Shown here one piece after another: positions 1-10,291 of a stretch of DNA of 64,000 nucleotides. Position 1 is the first letter of the stretch; the number at the start of each line of letters is the position of its first letter. The DNA is from a virus, in the IMG/VR virus record IMGVR_UViG_3300022562_000520, positions 36,294-100,293 of that record; one strand, given 5' to 3'. Under the pieces are notes generated by a model, which saw only the letters and a program-made list of their open reading frames with translations, was not told the origin of the DNA and did not search any database. Made by a program: the position numbers and the translations under genes.

Positions 1-3000
1 AATCATAAGCAAGATTTGGAAATGTAGGAACATTGTCATATAAACGCGTTTCAATTTCATAGATAGTATCCCCCAATAAAGTATCAAGGTTTACTTCTTG
101 CCATGCAGAAATTGTTGCGGTTGTTACATCATTTGGATCTGTTCCATTATGCAATCTTCCACCACCCAATAATAGACCTGTTACTTCATTCCATTCTACA
201 TTACCCTGATAATCAGTTTCTTTTATACGTAAAACTTCTAAACTTGGTGTCAAATCCATCCACAACGTTCCATCTGGAAGTGATGATGATGGTTGATCTT
301 CACCAGATTCTGCCACAATATAACGATATAATATGTTAGGTTCACCAGATTTAATTTGATACCAATAAACACCTTCTCTGTTTGATATAGCATCAAAGCT
401 TGTTAAAAATTCGGAAATATTGTCGGGTGGAGACATTGATGATGTTACACCAATACCTCTATCAATAGTTCTAGGATCTGGTGAAGATACTACTAATTGA
501 GAAATAATATCTTTTGTAGCTTGTGTTAATTTATAACTATGACGATGGCCATCATGATGAACAACATCATTAAGGGACAAATTATCATCGACTATTCTAT
601 TAGGAGTCATAGCATTGACAAGATTAATATATGGAAGTGTGGCAATCCAATTTCTAATACCAATATCATTACTACCTTCTACATCTATAAAAGTTGTAGA
701 ATCTCCATATACAAATGATGCTTGATCATTTAATTCGTGTTCTGTTATAACATTAGTAGCAACATAAGAAGATAAATCTAGGATGTTTGCTATTTCTAAA
801 TTTGTAAGTAAAGATATAGCATTTTCACGATAAATTTCTTTAACTGAATTTAGTAACTTTTCATATTGATCGTGGGCAAATTCTATTAATGTTCTTGGTG
901 TAACAGTATCAATAAAAATGGATGATAGTAAATTATCAAAACCATAGTTAAATTCTTTAATAGTTCCACCATATCCATAATTTACGTCATTAATAGGTAA
1001 TAAATTAAACATACCATCTTTAGAGCCTGTATAACCAGGAATCAATGGTTGTTCTTCAATAATTGTTGAAAAATGTGTTAATAATTCGCGGGAATTTAAA
1101 TATTTGCGATTTTCATGTAAATGATTATAATATAATGGATCTGGTATTTCCCAATCACCGATCCACGTGCCTGTAGAAGAAAGATGGTTAATCTGACTTT
1201 GGAACCATTCTTGTGTTGCCTGTGTAATGGCTTCTGCTTCTATAGTATATGTTCCTTTAAGTATTAATTCAGCAGCACGAGCTGTGATATAATCATCCTT
1301 CTCTGTATTATATTCTTCTAATGAACGTACATCCCAATCTACTTTTTCTGGAATATACATTTCATCGTTTAATCCACCTTTCCAAATGGTTTGTAAATTT
1401 ATATCCGTTACATAGTTATCAAATTTTTCAATTTCTACCCATATATTACCAGATACAAATCTTCTATATAATTTATCTAATACAGGATTATACCAATATA
1501 ATCCATCAATAGCACGTAAACGAGAGTCTGGTTCTACTTCACTAACTATAGCTTTAGTATAGTGTTCTGACATTTCTGTCTTATCGCTCCATTCTACACC
1601 TCTCCAAAAATATACAACCTGTGTATCAGGATTATACCAATAATCTTCTTCTTTATTAGCATAATCACGATAGGCATATAAAACACCGTCATCTTCTTCT
1701 AGTAAAAATTGGTCAAATTCATATATGTCATTGACTGAATCATATACTATACGAAATCCAGTATTAACATTAATTTCATATTCCGAGGATGTTCTATATC
1801 CAAAAATTGGATTAGCTTTATATGCTGGCGTTCCATCAACATTAAATATATCAAATAACGGATATTGATTAGTTCTAGTTTTTATCTGTTCTACTTTACG
1901 ATAATTAATTAAACTTATAGCAGAATCACCAACTAAATCATAAGTTTCATCACTTTCTACCATTCTAACTTTATTTAAATGACTACCCAATTCATCAATA
2001 GAAGAAGCACCTACTTCAATAGCAACATTTAATCCAGCATCAACTGGGTTAAAAAATTCTATACCAACTACATAAACAGTTATACCATTTTTATTAGAAG
2101 AAAAGTCAGGATCAGCATCAGGTTGAATTGGTGATGTGATATTTGATATATCACCGCTTATTGTAGCACCTGGTGGAATTCCTGGACTACCGCTGACACG
2201 TATTCTATTTGAATTAGGTACAGTTGGTGGTATAACTTGAAAATCCATAGTTCCAAAATTGCTATTTCCAGATACACGAATTGTATCACCAGTATTAAAA
2301 TATTGTGAGTAATTTCCATCAACTATAAATTCATTCGTATCATAATCTATGGATATAATATCTAAAACTACTTCACCCAATTCATCATATGTTCCAAATT
2401 GGCGTTCTATATCAGTTCCAGCTGCATTAGTAAGGTAAACACGTATATCATCAAAACCATATAATGCTTGACGATTCAATGGACGGGTGTGTCCTACTTC
2501 TATACTATCAGTTAGATAAAATGTTGACCAACTATTTCCCGGTGAACCGACCTTTGTTACGAAATATTTTTGTTGATATGCCGATGTTGTATATTCATAA
2601 ACTTCACTTTGTGGTGATCCACCATCATATCCAAGTATTGGTGTTGCAGAATCTGATATAGCAATATATGGATTATCCACTTGGTGGGGGGCTGGTGTAG
2701 CATCGTCTGCACCAAGAAATAACCAATGCACTCCATAACCTTGCCACACATCATCCATAACGGTTTTAAAAGGATAGATTTCATATGTATTAGGTATTAA
2801 GTTAATAAGATCACCGGTTGAGTTTGGTTTTACTGTAAAAGTAACAAACGTTCTATATGGATGTGTACTAGGGCTTGACTTGTATTCAGAATAATCAACC
2901 GTATATATTGTAGGTGATGTTCCATTACTAATATAAACCTGTTTACCAGCCACGAAGTAATCTGTTAAATCACCATAACGTGTATCAAATATAACTGTTT

Positions 3001-4726
3001 TATTATTAATATCTACACTACTTTCAAGCTCCCACCATGTAATTGGTGCAATTTCTATTGAAGGCGGTTTAATATCTGTAGCGGAGAATATATCATCTAC
3101 TTCGCTTCGATATGACCAGTTGTATAATATTCTTGTCCATTCATTTAATTCTAAATCCCAATCGTATTCAATAATTGGTTGTGTGGCTCGTCTGACAGAT
3201 GCGTAATTTGTAATATCATTTTTATGTACCCATTTATTTTGCGAAATCCACTGATCCATGGCTTCTATTCTTGGTCTTATATCACATGCTTCAGTAAGAT
3301 CCCATAAGGCAAATCCTGTTGTAGCATCGAGTAATAAGTTAAAATTATTCCAAAGAATCTTCCAACCTATTGTAGTATCATACTGATAAAGTCTGTTATT
3401 AGTGGAATCGTGCCATAATTCATCTTGTGAGCCAGCACCAACTGGTGGGCCTGCATTGGTGATACTATCAATGAAGTTTGTGTGGTCTGAAATACCATCA
3501 CTTACAGGATTACCAAAACTATCTATAACATCACCCCATAATGGAATGTTTGGGTTATCATCCCACAAATTTCCTTCATCCCATCCGCCCAATATACCAC
3601 ATTGACAGTTCTTTTCAGCTATATAAACTGAATACTGTTCATTTAATGATAATTCACCACCCAAAACCGTATTATCCGTGACCGCGTTTTTAATAGTTAT
3701 AATTGTTTGTAAATTATCAATATCTGCTTCCGAACTGACGATTTCAATATATGAGTTATTTAATTCAAGGTTGGCCAGATTTCGTATAAAGATAATAAAA
3801 CCTTCTTTAAATAATTCTGAATAGTCACCGCTTTCTAAACCGGATGATGTTACTACTTCTGGTGAACCTTCATATGTAAGAGTATAATTTGACCCGATTA
3901 CAATTTTATCAAACCTGCGAAGTTTTAATGTTCCTATGGAGTTCTCATTAGTGACTAGATCATTAACGGTAAATATAGTTAAATTGTTAACCCCATCATA
4001 TACTGGTAAACTATTAACCTGATGTGCACCATTATTATACGCCGTTCCTTCAATAGTAAAGTATTCATTTTCTGATAAGCTACTGGTTGCATCACCAATA
4101 ACACTAATTTCATTTCCTGAAAAATCTATATTAGAGATTGTATATGATGGTAAGCTGTTTATGTTATCGGCGGGTAACATTTCAACAAGAGGGAAAGTAT
4201 CACCATATTGATTCATTATGCTTTCCCACCATGTTACTCTTGAAGTAGCTGTGGAGCATTTGTTACGAACGGTTATATATTGTGGAAGTTCATTAGTTTC
4301 AGAATCCCAATAATAATCACGATAGTTTATTATTTTATTAATATCGATTGGTGGTGCCCAGTTGAATTTTTGGGTTGCACCCCAATTAGCAAAATCTTCA
4401 AGGTCTACACCCAATCTTTCTAATTCGTGTTGGATATCTTTCCATGAAGCCATGTGTTCTATGGAACCAATTTTATCATATAGGATAGGTTGTAACTGGA
4501 AGGCTTGACGATGAACGTCTTTTTCTTTTATTTGACGTTTAACTATAGCGGAGCTATTTCCTTTACCAATATAACCCGCGACCTTATCTACTTCCTGTTT
4601 AGATAGGTATCTATTAAACAAGTTGCTGAATAGGCTGATATTTGTATCAGACTGATATGGCTCTGGCAGCAAATGTACCAAATCCATAAAAGCTTTTGTA
4701 TAATCTGATTTATTATTGTGCGACAC
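1..4726 (-). CDS. Giant baseplate/virion structural protein, 3' end outside window
   Basis: The frame is open from a GTG at 4726 to the window edge (1575 codons, no stop at the places I checked along its length). GGAG lies 11 nt before the GTG; an upstream ATG is in another frame and stops at once, and the next in-frame ATG is 13 codons on. It is the last visible gene of the leftward baseplate operon, after gp6. The N-terminus (LLPEPYQSD, GYIGKGNS, then WAPPIDINKIINYRDYYWD) matches my memory of very long wedge-associated proteins that follow gp6 in marine T4-like phages and may stand in for T4 gp7. Trp/Tyr units such as LYWYNPVLDKLYRRF and LWHDSTNNRLYQYD recur inside it, like those in the neck protein at 33445. 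A baseplate role is inferred from position; the gp7 equivalence is tentative. Confidence 0.7.
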   Translation of the reverse strand, partial: MSHNNKSDYTKAFMDLVHLLPEPYQSDTNISLFSNLFNRYLSKQEVDKVAGYIGKGNSSAIVKRQIKEKDVHRQAFQLQPILYDKIGSIEHMASWKDIQHELERLGVDLEDFANWGATQKFNWAPPIDINKIINYRDYYWDSETNELPQYITVRNKCSTATSRVTWWESIMNQYGDTFPLVEMLPADNINSLPSYTISNIDFSGNEISVIGDATSSLSENEYFTIEGTAYNNGAHQVNSLPVYDGVNNLTIFTVNDLVTNENSIGTLKLRRFDKIVIGSNYTLTYEGSPEVVTSSGLESGDYSELFKEGFIIFIRNLANLELNNSYIEIVSSEADIDNLQTIITIKNAVTDNTVLGGELSLNEQYSVYIAEKNCQCGILGGWDEGNLWDDNPNIPLWGDVIDSFGNPVSDGISDHTNFIDSITNAGPPVGAGSQDELWHDSTNNRLYQYDTTIGWKILWNNFNLLLDATTGFALWDLTEACDIRPRIEAMDQWISQNKWVHKNDITNYASVRRATQPIIEYDWDLELNEWTRILYNWSYRSEVDDIFSATDIKPPSIEIAPITWWELESSVDINNKTVIFDTRYGDLTDYFVAGKQVYISNGTSPTIYTVDYSEYKSSPSTHPYRTFVTFTVKPNSTGDLINLIPNTYEIYPFKTVMDDVWQGYGVHWLFLGADDATPAPHQVDNPYIAISDSATPILGYDGGSPQSEVYEYTTSAYQQKYFVTKVGSPGNSWSTFYLTDSIEVGHTRPLNRQALYGFDDIRVYLTNAAGTDIERQFGTYDELGEVVLDIISIDYDTNEFIVDGNYSQYFNTGDTIRVSGNSNFGTMDFQVIPPTVPNSNRIRVSGSPGIPPGATISGDISNITSPIQPDADPDFSSNKNGITVYVVGIEFFNPVDAGLNVAIEVGASSIDELGSHLNKVRMVESDETYDLVGDSAISLINYRKVEQIKTRTNQYPLFDIFNVDGTPAYKANPIFGYRTSSEYEINVNTGFRIVYDSVNDIYEFDQFLLEEDDGVLYAYRDYANKEEDYWYNPDTQVVYFWRGVEWSDKTEMSEHYTKAIVSEVEPDSRLRAIDGLYWYNPVLDKLYRRFVSGNIWVEIEKFDNYVTDINLQTIWKGGLNDEMYIPEKVDWDVRSLEEYNTEKDDYITARAAELILKGTYTIEAEAITQATQEWFQSQINHLSSTGTWIGDWEIPDPLYYNHLHENRKYLNSRELLTHFSTIIEEQPLIPGYTGSKDGMFNLLPINDVNYGYGGTIKEFNYGFDNLLSSIFIDTVTPRTLIEFAHDQYEKLLNSVKEIYRENAISLLTNLEIANILDLSSYVATNVITEHELNDQASFVYGDSTTFIDVEGSNDIGIRNWIATLPYINLVNAMTPNRIVDDNLSLNDVVHHDGHRHSYKLTQATKDIISQLVVSSPDPRTIDRGIGVTSSMSPPDNISEFLTSFDAISNREGVYWYQIKSGEPNILYRYIVAESGEDQPSSSLPDGTLWMDLTPSLEVLRIKETDYQGNVEWNEVTGLLLGGGRLHNGTDPNDVTTATISAWQEVNLDTLLGDTIYEIETRLYDNVPTFPNLAYD

Positions 4727-4753
4727 GGCTACACATTCTCCAATAGTTCCAAG

Positions 4754-4761
4754 TATTTATC
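4754..4761 (-). promoter_or_regulatory. Late promoter element GATAAATA
   Basis: On the minus strand GATAAATACT lies 27 nt before the GTG of the giant structural gene, in the gap after gp6. It matches the T4 late promoter core (TATAAATA) at 7 of 8 positions and shares the downstream CT with other copies in this window. This would give the giant gene its own late transcript besides read-through from gp6. Confidence 0.55.
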
Positions 4762-4787
4762 TGACTAACATTAGGCAAAAAAGCGCC

Positions 4788-7700
4788 TTATTGACGGATA
4801 TTTTCCGGTGTAAATGACTGAACAATTTCAATGTTCTGCGTAGATATATCAGGTACAAAGATTTCATTTTCACGGGATTGAACTTGAAACAAATCACCAA
4901 ACTGGTTTGTAGAAAAGGTTGGAACCAACACGATTGATTTTATTTCAGGACCAAGTGCGGCATGGATTGAAGCGGACAATTCGGTAAAAAAGAATGTACT
5001 ACCAAAATCCCAATCATCAATGTCAAAATAATCACGAATAACTTCAACGATTCTAACTTTAACTTCATTATCAGTTAAGTTACTGATTTCAGGGCGTATT
5101 ACTTTAAATGTAGCTTGTAATTCTGGAATTGCACGACTTCCAAAAAGTATTTTAAATAAACCAGTTTGTAATATTACCGTATCAGATATCATACGATTTT
5201 CAAGTAGGCTGTCATAGGCCGTTCTTAAATCTAATGGCGTTGGTGCATCTGGACTAATGTCAGTTTTATTTTCGAGCCAACGTGTAACACTTTCATAGTA
5301 GCCAGAAGTAATTATAAACATATCTATAATATTAGACGCAGCTGGATCTACTAAATGAAAACGCGGGGTTGTATAAAACCATGCAAAGTTCAAAGGATAT
5401 CTTCCATGTTCACGTCTATAAAGTCTATTGCGTTCAGAATTTAATAAATCAAGATACCATGCGGAACGAACAATAGCTGTATCCGTTACTGGAACCCATT
5501 CACTTGTTGAAGAATCGCGATTAAAATATACAAACTGCTTAGTACTAATTTGTATAGTCTGTCCTGCTGTAGTTCCATTTACGGTTAAATTTGTAAGTTC
5601 GGTACCTGTAACAGGTTCTATATTAGAAACGGTTCCATAAACAGTCGGGGAACCAAAATTCAATACCGGGGAACCACCAAAAGTTGGTAATAATTGGTCA
5701 TGTGATAGTGGATCATTATATTGACCTATCGGAATAGTTGTATATCCTGGTGAGCCGCCTGTATAAACTGCGCCCGTACCATCGTTTAAAACACTATACG
5801 TACCATTATAGTTACCATATGATGGATCTGTTGCACCATTTTGTATTCTTATTTTTGAACCTATTGGAAAATCTGCGGTAACATCACCTGATACTAAGAC
5901 AGTATCTGGCGCTGATGGTGAACCTGGCATTGGTGAACCAATAGGGTTATTAATAATATTAACATCAATTATATCAAAAACAGGGTATAATCCCCAAGTT
6001 CCTATTGTGGCAGACCCATTGTCATAGTCAAAAACAGTACCATCGACGCTTACCAATACACTATCTGCTTCTGTACCATTTATAAAATATTGTGATGGTT
6101 TTATGAAAGTTACAGAAGTATAATCGTCTGTAGCTGCAAAAGTATCTGTAGAATATAATAATTCTAACTGGTCAATTTGATCTGGAATACCGTCATCATT
6201 AGTATCTGTTGGTATAACAAACAATCTACTATCATCTGGAACTCCAGCATTTGGAAGATTTTGAGCTACTAATTCTTGACCTAAAACGTTGTAAATTTTA
6301 TTTTCAGTTAATACTGCATCCAAATTTCCATTTAAATTGGCGCGTAATATAACAATATTATCGTCATTAGAAGTTAATGTATTAAAGTTTATTACGCTTG
6401 ACGTATTAGCATTTCTAAATTTAGTGCTAACGCTTTGCGCATTCATACGTTTAACTTGCCAACGTACTGTCCATCCTGATAAATTGCTTGCTGTAAATTG
6501 CGCTTCAATTCTTATCATAAGACTTGAAGAAAATGGCAAGCCAGTTGATGGATTTATAGTTGTATTTGGTCCAACCGTCCAGTGTGGTATTTCAACGGTT
6601 GGGCTTCCAACAGCAGTTTGTGATTTAAAGTATAAATCTACCTGTGGGTTTGCTGACGTTGCTGCACTATTGAGTGCCGTTTCTATAAATGGTCTTTCTA
6701 AATCAATATCAAAAGTACAAGGTATTTGCCCAAGAATATTATAAAAATCACCACTACATAATAATGGTTCTACAAGATTGGTTATTACTTCATCCGCAGT
6801 TAATGCTAAATTTGAAATAGCAACGCCACCATTATTAATATCGTCTTCTACCCAAAATAATGCTAAATCTTCACCGAAAATTTTAACATCTTCATAGTAT
6901 TCTTTAGGATCGTGCCACGCTATATACTTAGAATCACCAGCAAACGTTCTATTAACTGCTTGTAATTTCAATATAGAGGGGTCTTGTAACATAAAAGAAT
7001 TATAGTCACGGCCATTAACCATTCTATCCTGTGTATAATAAACAGATGGTGCAACCCTACGAATATGTTCAATATCTTCAGAAACCGAAGCATTTTGTAA
7101 AGAATTTATTAATGAGAATGTAAACTTAAAAGTCTGTGTAGTATTTGTTAGGTCAAGATATGTAAATGATGCCGTTTGATCTACAACAGATGATTTTTGT
7201 ATAATACTATTACTGTTCGCAGAAATTCTGTACCAAATATCAAATTCACCAGAAGGTATATCTGAGAATTCCCCGTCACCAAAAATTAATCGTACTTGGT
7301 CATTATCTAATGTTTCAATTTCATATTTTTGACGATTTTTATCTGTATTAAAAATTATATTTTGCGCATTCGCCAAATCAACTTCGGTCCATTCACCATA
7401 TCTACCAATACCGTCTTCTAAGTGTGGCAATATATCTGCATATGGATTAGTTTCTACGATAACACGTGTACTTGGATCTACATTATTGAGCCAAACATCA
7501 GTTTCATTAATATTGCTAACTAAAATATCGTGGGTTTGGTTTGGGGTAACACCATCGAAAGATTGGGTTACTAATTGTAATGTTCCTTGTTTTGTAAAGC
7601 AGAAAAATCCTGTGGTATCTGAACCATCACCCAAACCATCTGAACCGTACAAAATTGAAAATTTGGCGTTTCTTTCGGGACGTTTTTCTACAGGCGAAGT

Positions 7701-8357
7701 TGATGTCAATGTAACAGGTACCAACTCCATTGGGAATGCTGTACCTGATGATGTTGCAGAATAGTTAAATGTTGAAACTCCACTACCCTTTAACGGTTGA
7801 TTGTTCCAAGTATATAACTCAAACAATACGTCTTCTATCTGTACACGTTCATTCGGTGAAACGGTTCCAAAATCTTGTTCTAAAACACGATTCAATACAA
7901 GTAAAAATTGTTCTTTCCAATCTGGATTATTTAAATCGTTCCAAACTATTTTGGTGTTAGCTAAATTTCTACCTTGCGAATCATTAACTTGTTCTGTAGT
8001 TTGAATAGATGTTATTTTAACTAAACCACGCGCAGCAATATTTCTTGATACTTTATAAGATATTAATTTTGCAAGACGAAGGATGGATTCTTTACGTTCA
8101 GCAGTACTGATAAAGTTTTCGTGGGCATTTAAATCAAGTCTGTAAGAAATGATTTCACCAACGTATGCAAATATTTCAAGGATTGCTATAAATTCACTTG
8201 ATTCAATATAATCGTTAAAATCTTCAGGAAAGTAAAGTTTTACATAATCTAAAAGACTTTCTTTGATTGTATTATAATCGAACGCCGAAAAGTTAACACG
8301 GGTAAATACCTCGTGTGCGCGTGTCCAAGCCTCCGCTCTAGATATTTCTATAGCCAT
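4788..8357 (-). CDS. 6: Baseplate wedge protein gp6
   Basis: This 1189-residue protein is a baseplate wedge subunit of the gp6/J-like family. The N-terminus (AIEISRAEAWTRAHEVFT, then LLDYVKLYFPEDFNDYIES and YVGEIISYRLDLNAHENF) is the typical gp6 opening, and the C-terminal part (VRIVEVIRDYFDIDDWDFGSTFF) is the conserved core. It is much longer than T4 gp6 (about 660 residues). The extra length lies in a central beta-rich region containing six Gly-Ser-Pro tripeptides. I start at the ATG at 8357, preceded by GAGG at 7 nt; four upstream codons from a TTG are less likely. The start lies 1 nt past the gp25 stop, so the two are probably coupled. gp6 dimers link wedges into a ring around the hub in T4. 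Confidence 0.9.
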   Translation of the reverse strand: MAIEISRAEAWTRAHEVFTRVNFSAFDYNTIKESLLDYVKLYFPEDFNDYIESSEFIAILEIFAYVGEIISYRLDLNAHENFISTAERKESILRLAKLISYKVSRNIAARGLVKITSIQTTEQVNDSQGRNLANTKIVWNDLNNPDWKEQFLLVLNRVLEQDFGTVSPNERVQIEDVLFELYTWNNQPLKGSGVSTFNYSATSSGTAFPMELVPVTLTSTSPVEKRPERNAKFSILYGSDGLGDGSDTTGFFCFTKQGTLQLVTQSFDGVTPNQTHDILVSNINETDVWLNNVDPSTRVIVETNPYADILPHLEDGIGRYGEWTEVDLANAQNIIFNTDKNRQKYEIETLDNDQVRLIFGDGEFSDIPSGEFDIWYRISANSNSIIQKSSVVDQTASFTYLDLTNTTQTFKFTFSLINSLQNASVSEDIEHIRRVAPSVYYTQDRMVNGRDYNSFMLQDPSILKLQAVNRTFAGDSKYIAWHDPKEYYEDVKIFGEDLALFWVEDDINNGGVAISNLALTADEVITNLVEPLLCSGDFYNILGQIPCTFDIDLERPFIETALNSAATSANPQVDLYFKSQTAVGSPTVEIPHWTVGPNTTINPSTGLPFSSSLMIRIEAQFTASNLSGWTVRWQVKRMNAQSVSTKFRNANTSSVINFNTLTSNDDNIVILRANLNGNLDAVLTENKIYNVLGQELVAQNLPNAGVPDDSRLFVIPTDTNDDGIPDQIDQLELLYSTDTFAATDDYTSVTFIKPSQYFINGTEADSVLVSVDGTVFDYDNGSATIGTWGLYPVFDIIDVNIINNPIGSPMPGSPSAPDTVLVSGDVTADFPIGSKIRIQNGATDPSYGNYNGTYSVLNDGTGAVYTGGSPGYTTIPIGQYNDPLSHDQLLPTFGGSPVLNFGSPTVYGTVSNIEPVTGTELTNLTVNGTTAGQTIQISTKQFVYFNRDSSTSEWVPVTDTAIVRSAWYLDLLNSERNRLYRREHGRYPLNFAWFYTTPRFHLVDPAASNIIDMFIITSGYYESVTRWLENKTDISPDAPTPLDLRTAYDSLLENRMISDTVILQTGLFKILFGSRAIPELQATFKVIRPEISNLTDNEVKVRIVEVIRDYFDIDDWDFGSTFFFTELSASIHAALGPEIKSIVLVPTFSTNQFGDLFQVQSRENEIFVPDISTQNIEIVQSFTPENIRQ

Positions 8358-8358
8358 A

Positions 8359-8736
8359 TTAATCCTCAAATTGGATGTTTAATTCAAAATCATCCACCTT
8401 ATTTAATTCTATATAAAACAATGTTGCATTAACATACAACGAGTTAGTATCAAAATCTGGTGTTACAGACATGTTTACCAGATTTATTCTTGGGTCATAG
8501 TCGAAAATAGCCAAAAGTTCAGCATATACTTCATCCACCAAATCTTCATCTAATGGTTCAAACGCTAATTCAGGTATAATACTTCCAAATTCTGGCATCA
8601 TCACACGCGTACCTTTCACTGTAAATATATGATTTAACAGATCCATTTTCACCAGTTCAACATCACGAAGTCTTAAAGACTTGTTTTTTTGAAACTCGAA
8701 TGAGGAATATCCCCTGTAAAGATTAGTGCGTGCCAT
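8359..8736 (-). CDS. 25: Baseplate wedge protein gp25
   Basis: This 125-residue protein is the small wedge subunit gp25, a homologue of the lysozyme-like GpW/gp25 family that initiates sheath assembly. The conserved NHIFTVKGTRVMMPEFGS segment and the EYAELLAIFDYDPRINL-like second half carry the Glu-Pro-Arg-type core; here the motif reads YDPRINLVNM. The ATG at 8736 has GGGA upstream; a TTG five codons earlier is less likely. It sits directly before gp6, as in other T4-like phages, and has its own late promoter element. Confidence 0.92.
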   Translation of the reverse strand: MARTNLYRGYSSFEFQKNKSLRLRDVELVKMDLLNHIFTVKGTRVMMPEFGSIIPELAFEPLDEDLVDEVYAELLAIFDYDPRINLVNMSVTPDFDTNSLYVNATLFYIELNKVDDFELNIQFED

Positions 8737-8761
8737 ATAATAAAATCCCAATACTATCTAA

Positions 8762-8769
8762 TATTTATT
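8762..8769 (-). promoter_or_regulatory. Late promoter element AATAAATA
   Basis: AATAAATA on the minus strand, 25 nt before the gp25 start and just after the gp5 stop. One mismatch to T4 TATAAATA, with the spacing seen at the other late elements here. Confidence 0.5.
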
Positions 8770-8786
8770 TCCTGTCGGTTTAGTAA

Positions 8787-10289
8787 TTATCGGTGCCAAT
8801 TAGGGTTACGATCAATGAGTTCCCCGCGTTCTGATTTACCAACATTTGGGTCATCATATGTAAATTCTGCGGAATTGGTATGGGTATTACCAGTACTGTT
8901 GTCTGTGGCAGATACTTTAGTCATTACCCTTGCCCATGGTTCATGTTCTGGAACGCGATTAGTCCAAAAAGCTTCCTTGGTATTACTGGCACTGGCTGGT
9001 GTTGCAGCAGCAGCTGGTGGTCCATTGAGGTGAATCGCGGAACCAGTTTGCAATATCTGACCACCCGCATTTATATTCGCATCACCATCGGAAGCCAACT
9101 TTAATACACCACCTGTTATATTAGTTTCACTTGAGCCAGTTAAATGTATATTCGTAGCTAATATATTTAAATCACTATCACTTTTAAGTTGTAAATTTCC
9201 AGACTTGGCGTGAAGTCGTACCTCCGTTTCTGAAATAAGATGAATACCATTTTTGGCTTTTACGCGAAATGTATCACCAGCTGTAAAGTTAATATCTTTT
9301 TCTGCATGATATGAAATGTTTCCTTTTGCATAGATATCAATATTACCTGTTTTTTCATCAAGTTCTATCCACGATTTTCCACCTGCTACACTAAGATAGA
9401 TGCGTTCATTAGTATCATCTAAAATAATTTGATGTCCTTGTGTTGTTCTAACACGAATGCGGCAACTTTTAGCTGAGTCACCCATCGATATAGAATGAAA
9501 GCCTGGAGTAGTCCACGAATAAACTTGTGGATCATATGCAAAAACTGTAGTATCGGATGTTAATCCATCTTCTAATCTTGTCTTGTGATATCCATGTGTA
9601 TTCTCTATTTCGTTACCGTCTTTTTCTGTAAATGTTTCCGCTTTATCATCTATATGTGAAGTAAAAAGAACATCATCAGTATCAATAAAAAACGAATCGA
9701 TACCTGCTACACCAATATCTGCACCACGTGTTCTATATTCGTAATTTTTTCGTGGATCAATAGGTATTCCTGAACCAACACTATCTAATGATTTTTGGAA
9801 GGCCATTGTTTGACTATCATATAAAGGTTGAAGTGCTTCTTCTGTTGATGTTAATGGCCCAGAGGGTTCATCTTGTAAACCATTTTCTTTATTATACGAA
9901 TATCTACCATGAGGTAATGTGTGTGGTAAAAATTGATCATGTAAACATCCCAAATAAACGCGGAATTTAGGATCGCCTTCGATACATGCTACTAAAACAT
10001 ATGTGCCGACTTTGGGCACATTAAACATACCATATGCTACAGGCCCAGATGATATATTATCTTCACGGCCACGGGCTAGTGAAGTTGTTGTACCTGCTAA
10101 TGGTGATATTGGTGTTGCCCATGGAATGGTTTTTATTGGGGTATCTTTTGTATCACCAAAATATGGACATGCGATACGAATCCTTCCCATTTGCTGCGGA
10201 TCGTTCGTATCTACTACTTCACCCAATGTTAACTGTTCAAATTCACCAGTAACACCAAGGCCATTGTTTATATCATCAAATATTGACAT
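8787..10289 (-). CDS. 5: Baseplate central spike gp5, no lysozyme domain visible
   Basis: This 500-residue protein is the cell-puncturing spike at the centre of the baseplate. Residues about 15-125 form the OB-fold (LTLGEVVDTNDPQQMGRIRI, then GTYVLVACIEGDPKFRVYLG). Residues about 285-420 are a run of short beta-helix units with alternating hydrophobics (YAKGNISYHAEKDINF, LQLKSDSDLNILATNIHL), the trimeric needle. T4 gp5 has a lysozyme domain between these parts; here the middle segment (about 130-280) shows no lysozyme-like catalytic pattern. The start lies 2 nt after the hub gene stop with AAAGG upstream. Membrane piercing is inferred from the family. Confidence 0.85.
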   Translation of the reverse strand: MSIFDDINNGLGVTGEFEQLTLGEVVDTNDPQQMGRIRIACPYFGDTKDTPIKTIPWATPISPLAGTTTSLARGREDNISSGPVAYGMFNVPKVGTYVLVACIEGDPKFRVYLGCLHDQFLPHTLPHGRYSYNKENGLQDEPSGPLTSTEEALQPLYDSQTMAFQKSLDSVGSGIPIDPRKNYEYRTRGADIGVAGIDSFFIDTDDVLFTSHIDDKAETFTEKDGNEIENTHGYHKTRLEDGLTSDTTVFAYDPQVYSWTTPGFHSISMGDSAKSCRIRVRTTQGHQIILDDTNERIYLSVAGGKSWIELDEKTGNIDIYAKGNISYHAEKDINFTAGDTFRVKAKNGIHLISETEVRLHAKSGNLQLKSDSDLNILATNIHLTGSSETNITGGVLKLASDGDANINAGGQILQTGSAIHLNGPPAAAATPASASNTKEAFWTNRVPEHEPWARVMTKVSATDNSTGNTHTNSAEFTYDDPNVGKSERGELIDRNPNWHR

Positions 10290-10291
10290 TT

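Noticed and set aside
1321-3605. Short open frames on both strands in the left 4.7 kb
   Set aside because: All lie inside the continuous minus-strand frame of the giant structural gene and show no independent signals.
6337-6744. Plus-strand open frame of 135 codons within gp6
   Set aside because: It lies wholly inside a well-supported gp6 and has no promoter, ribosome site or family signal.
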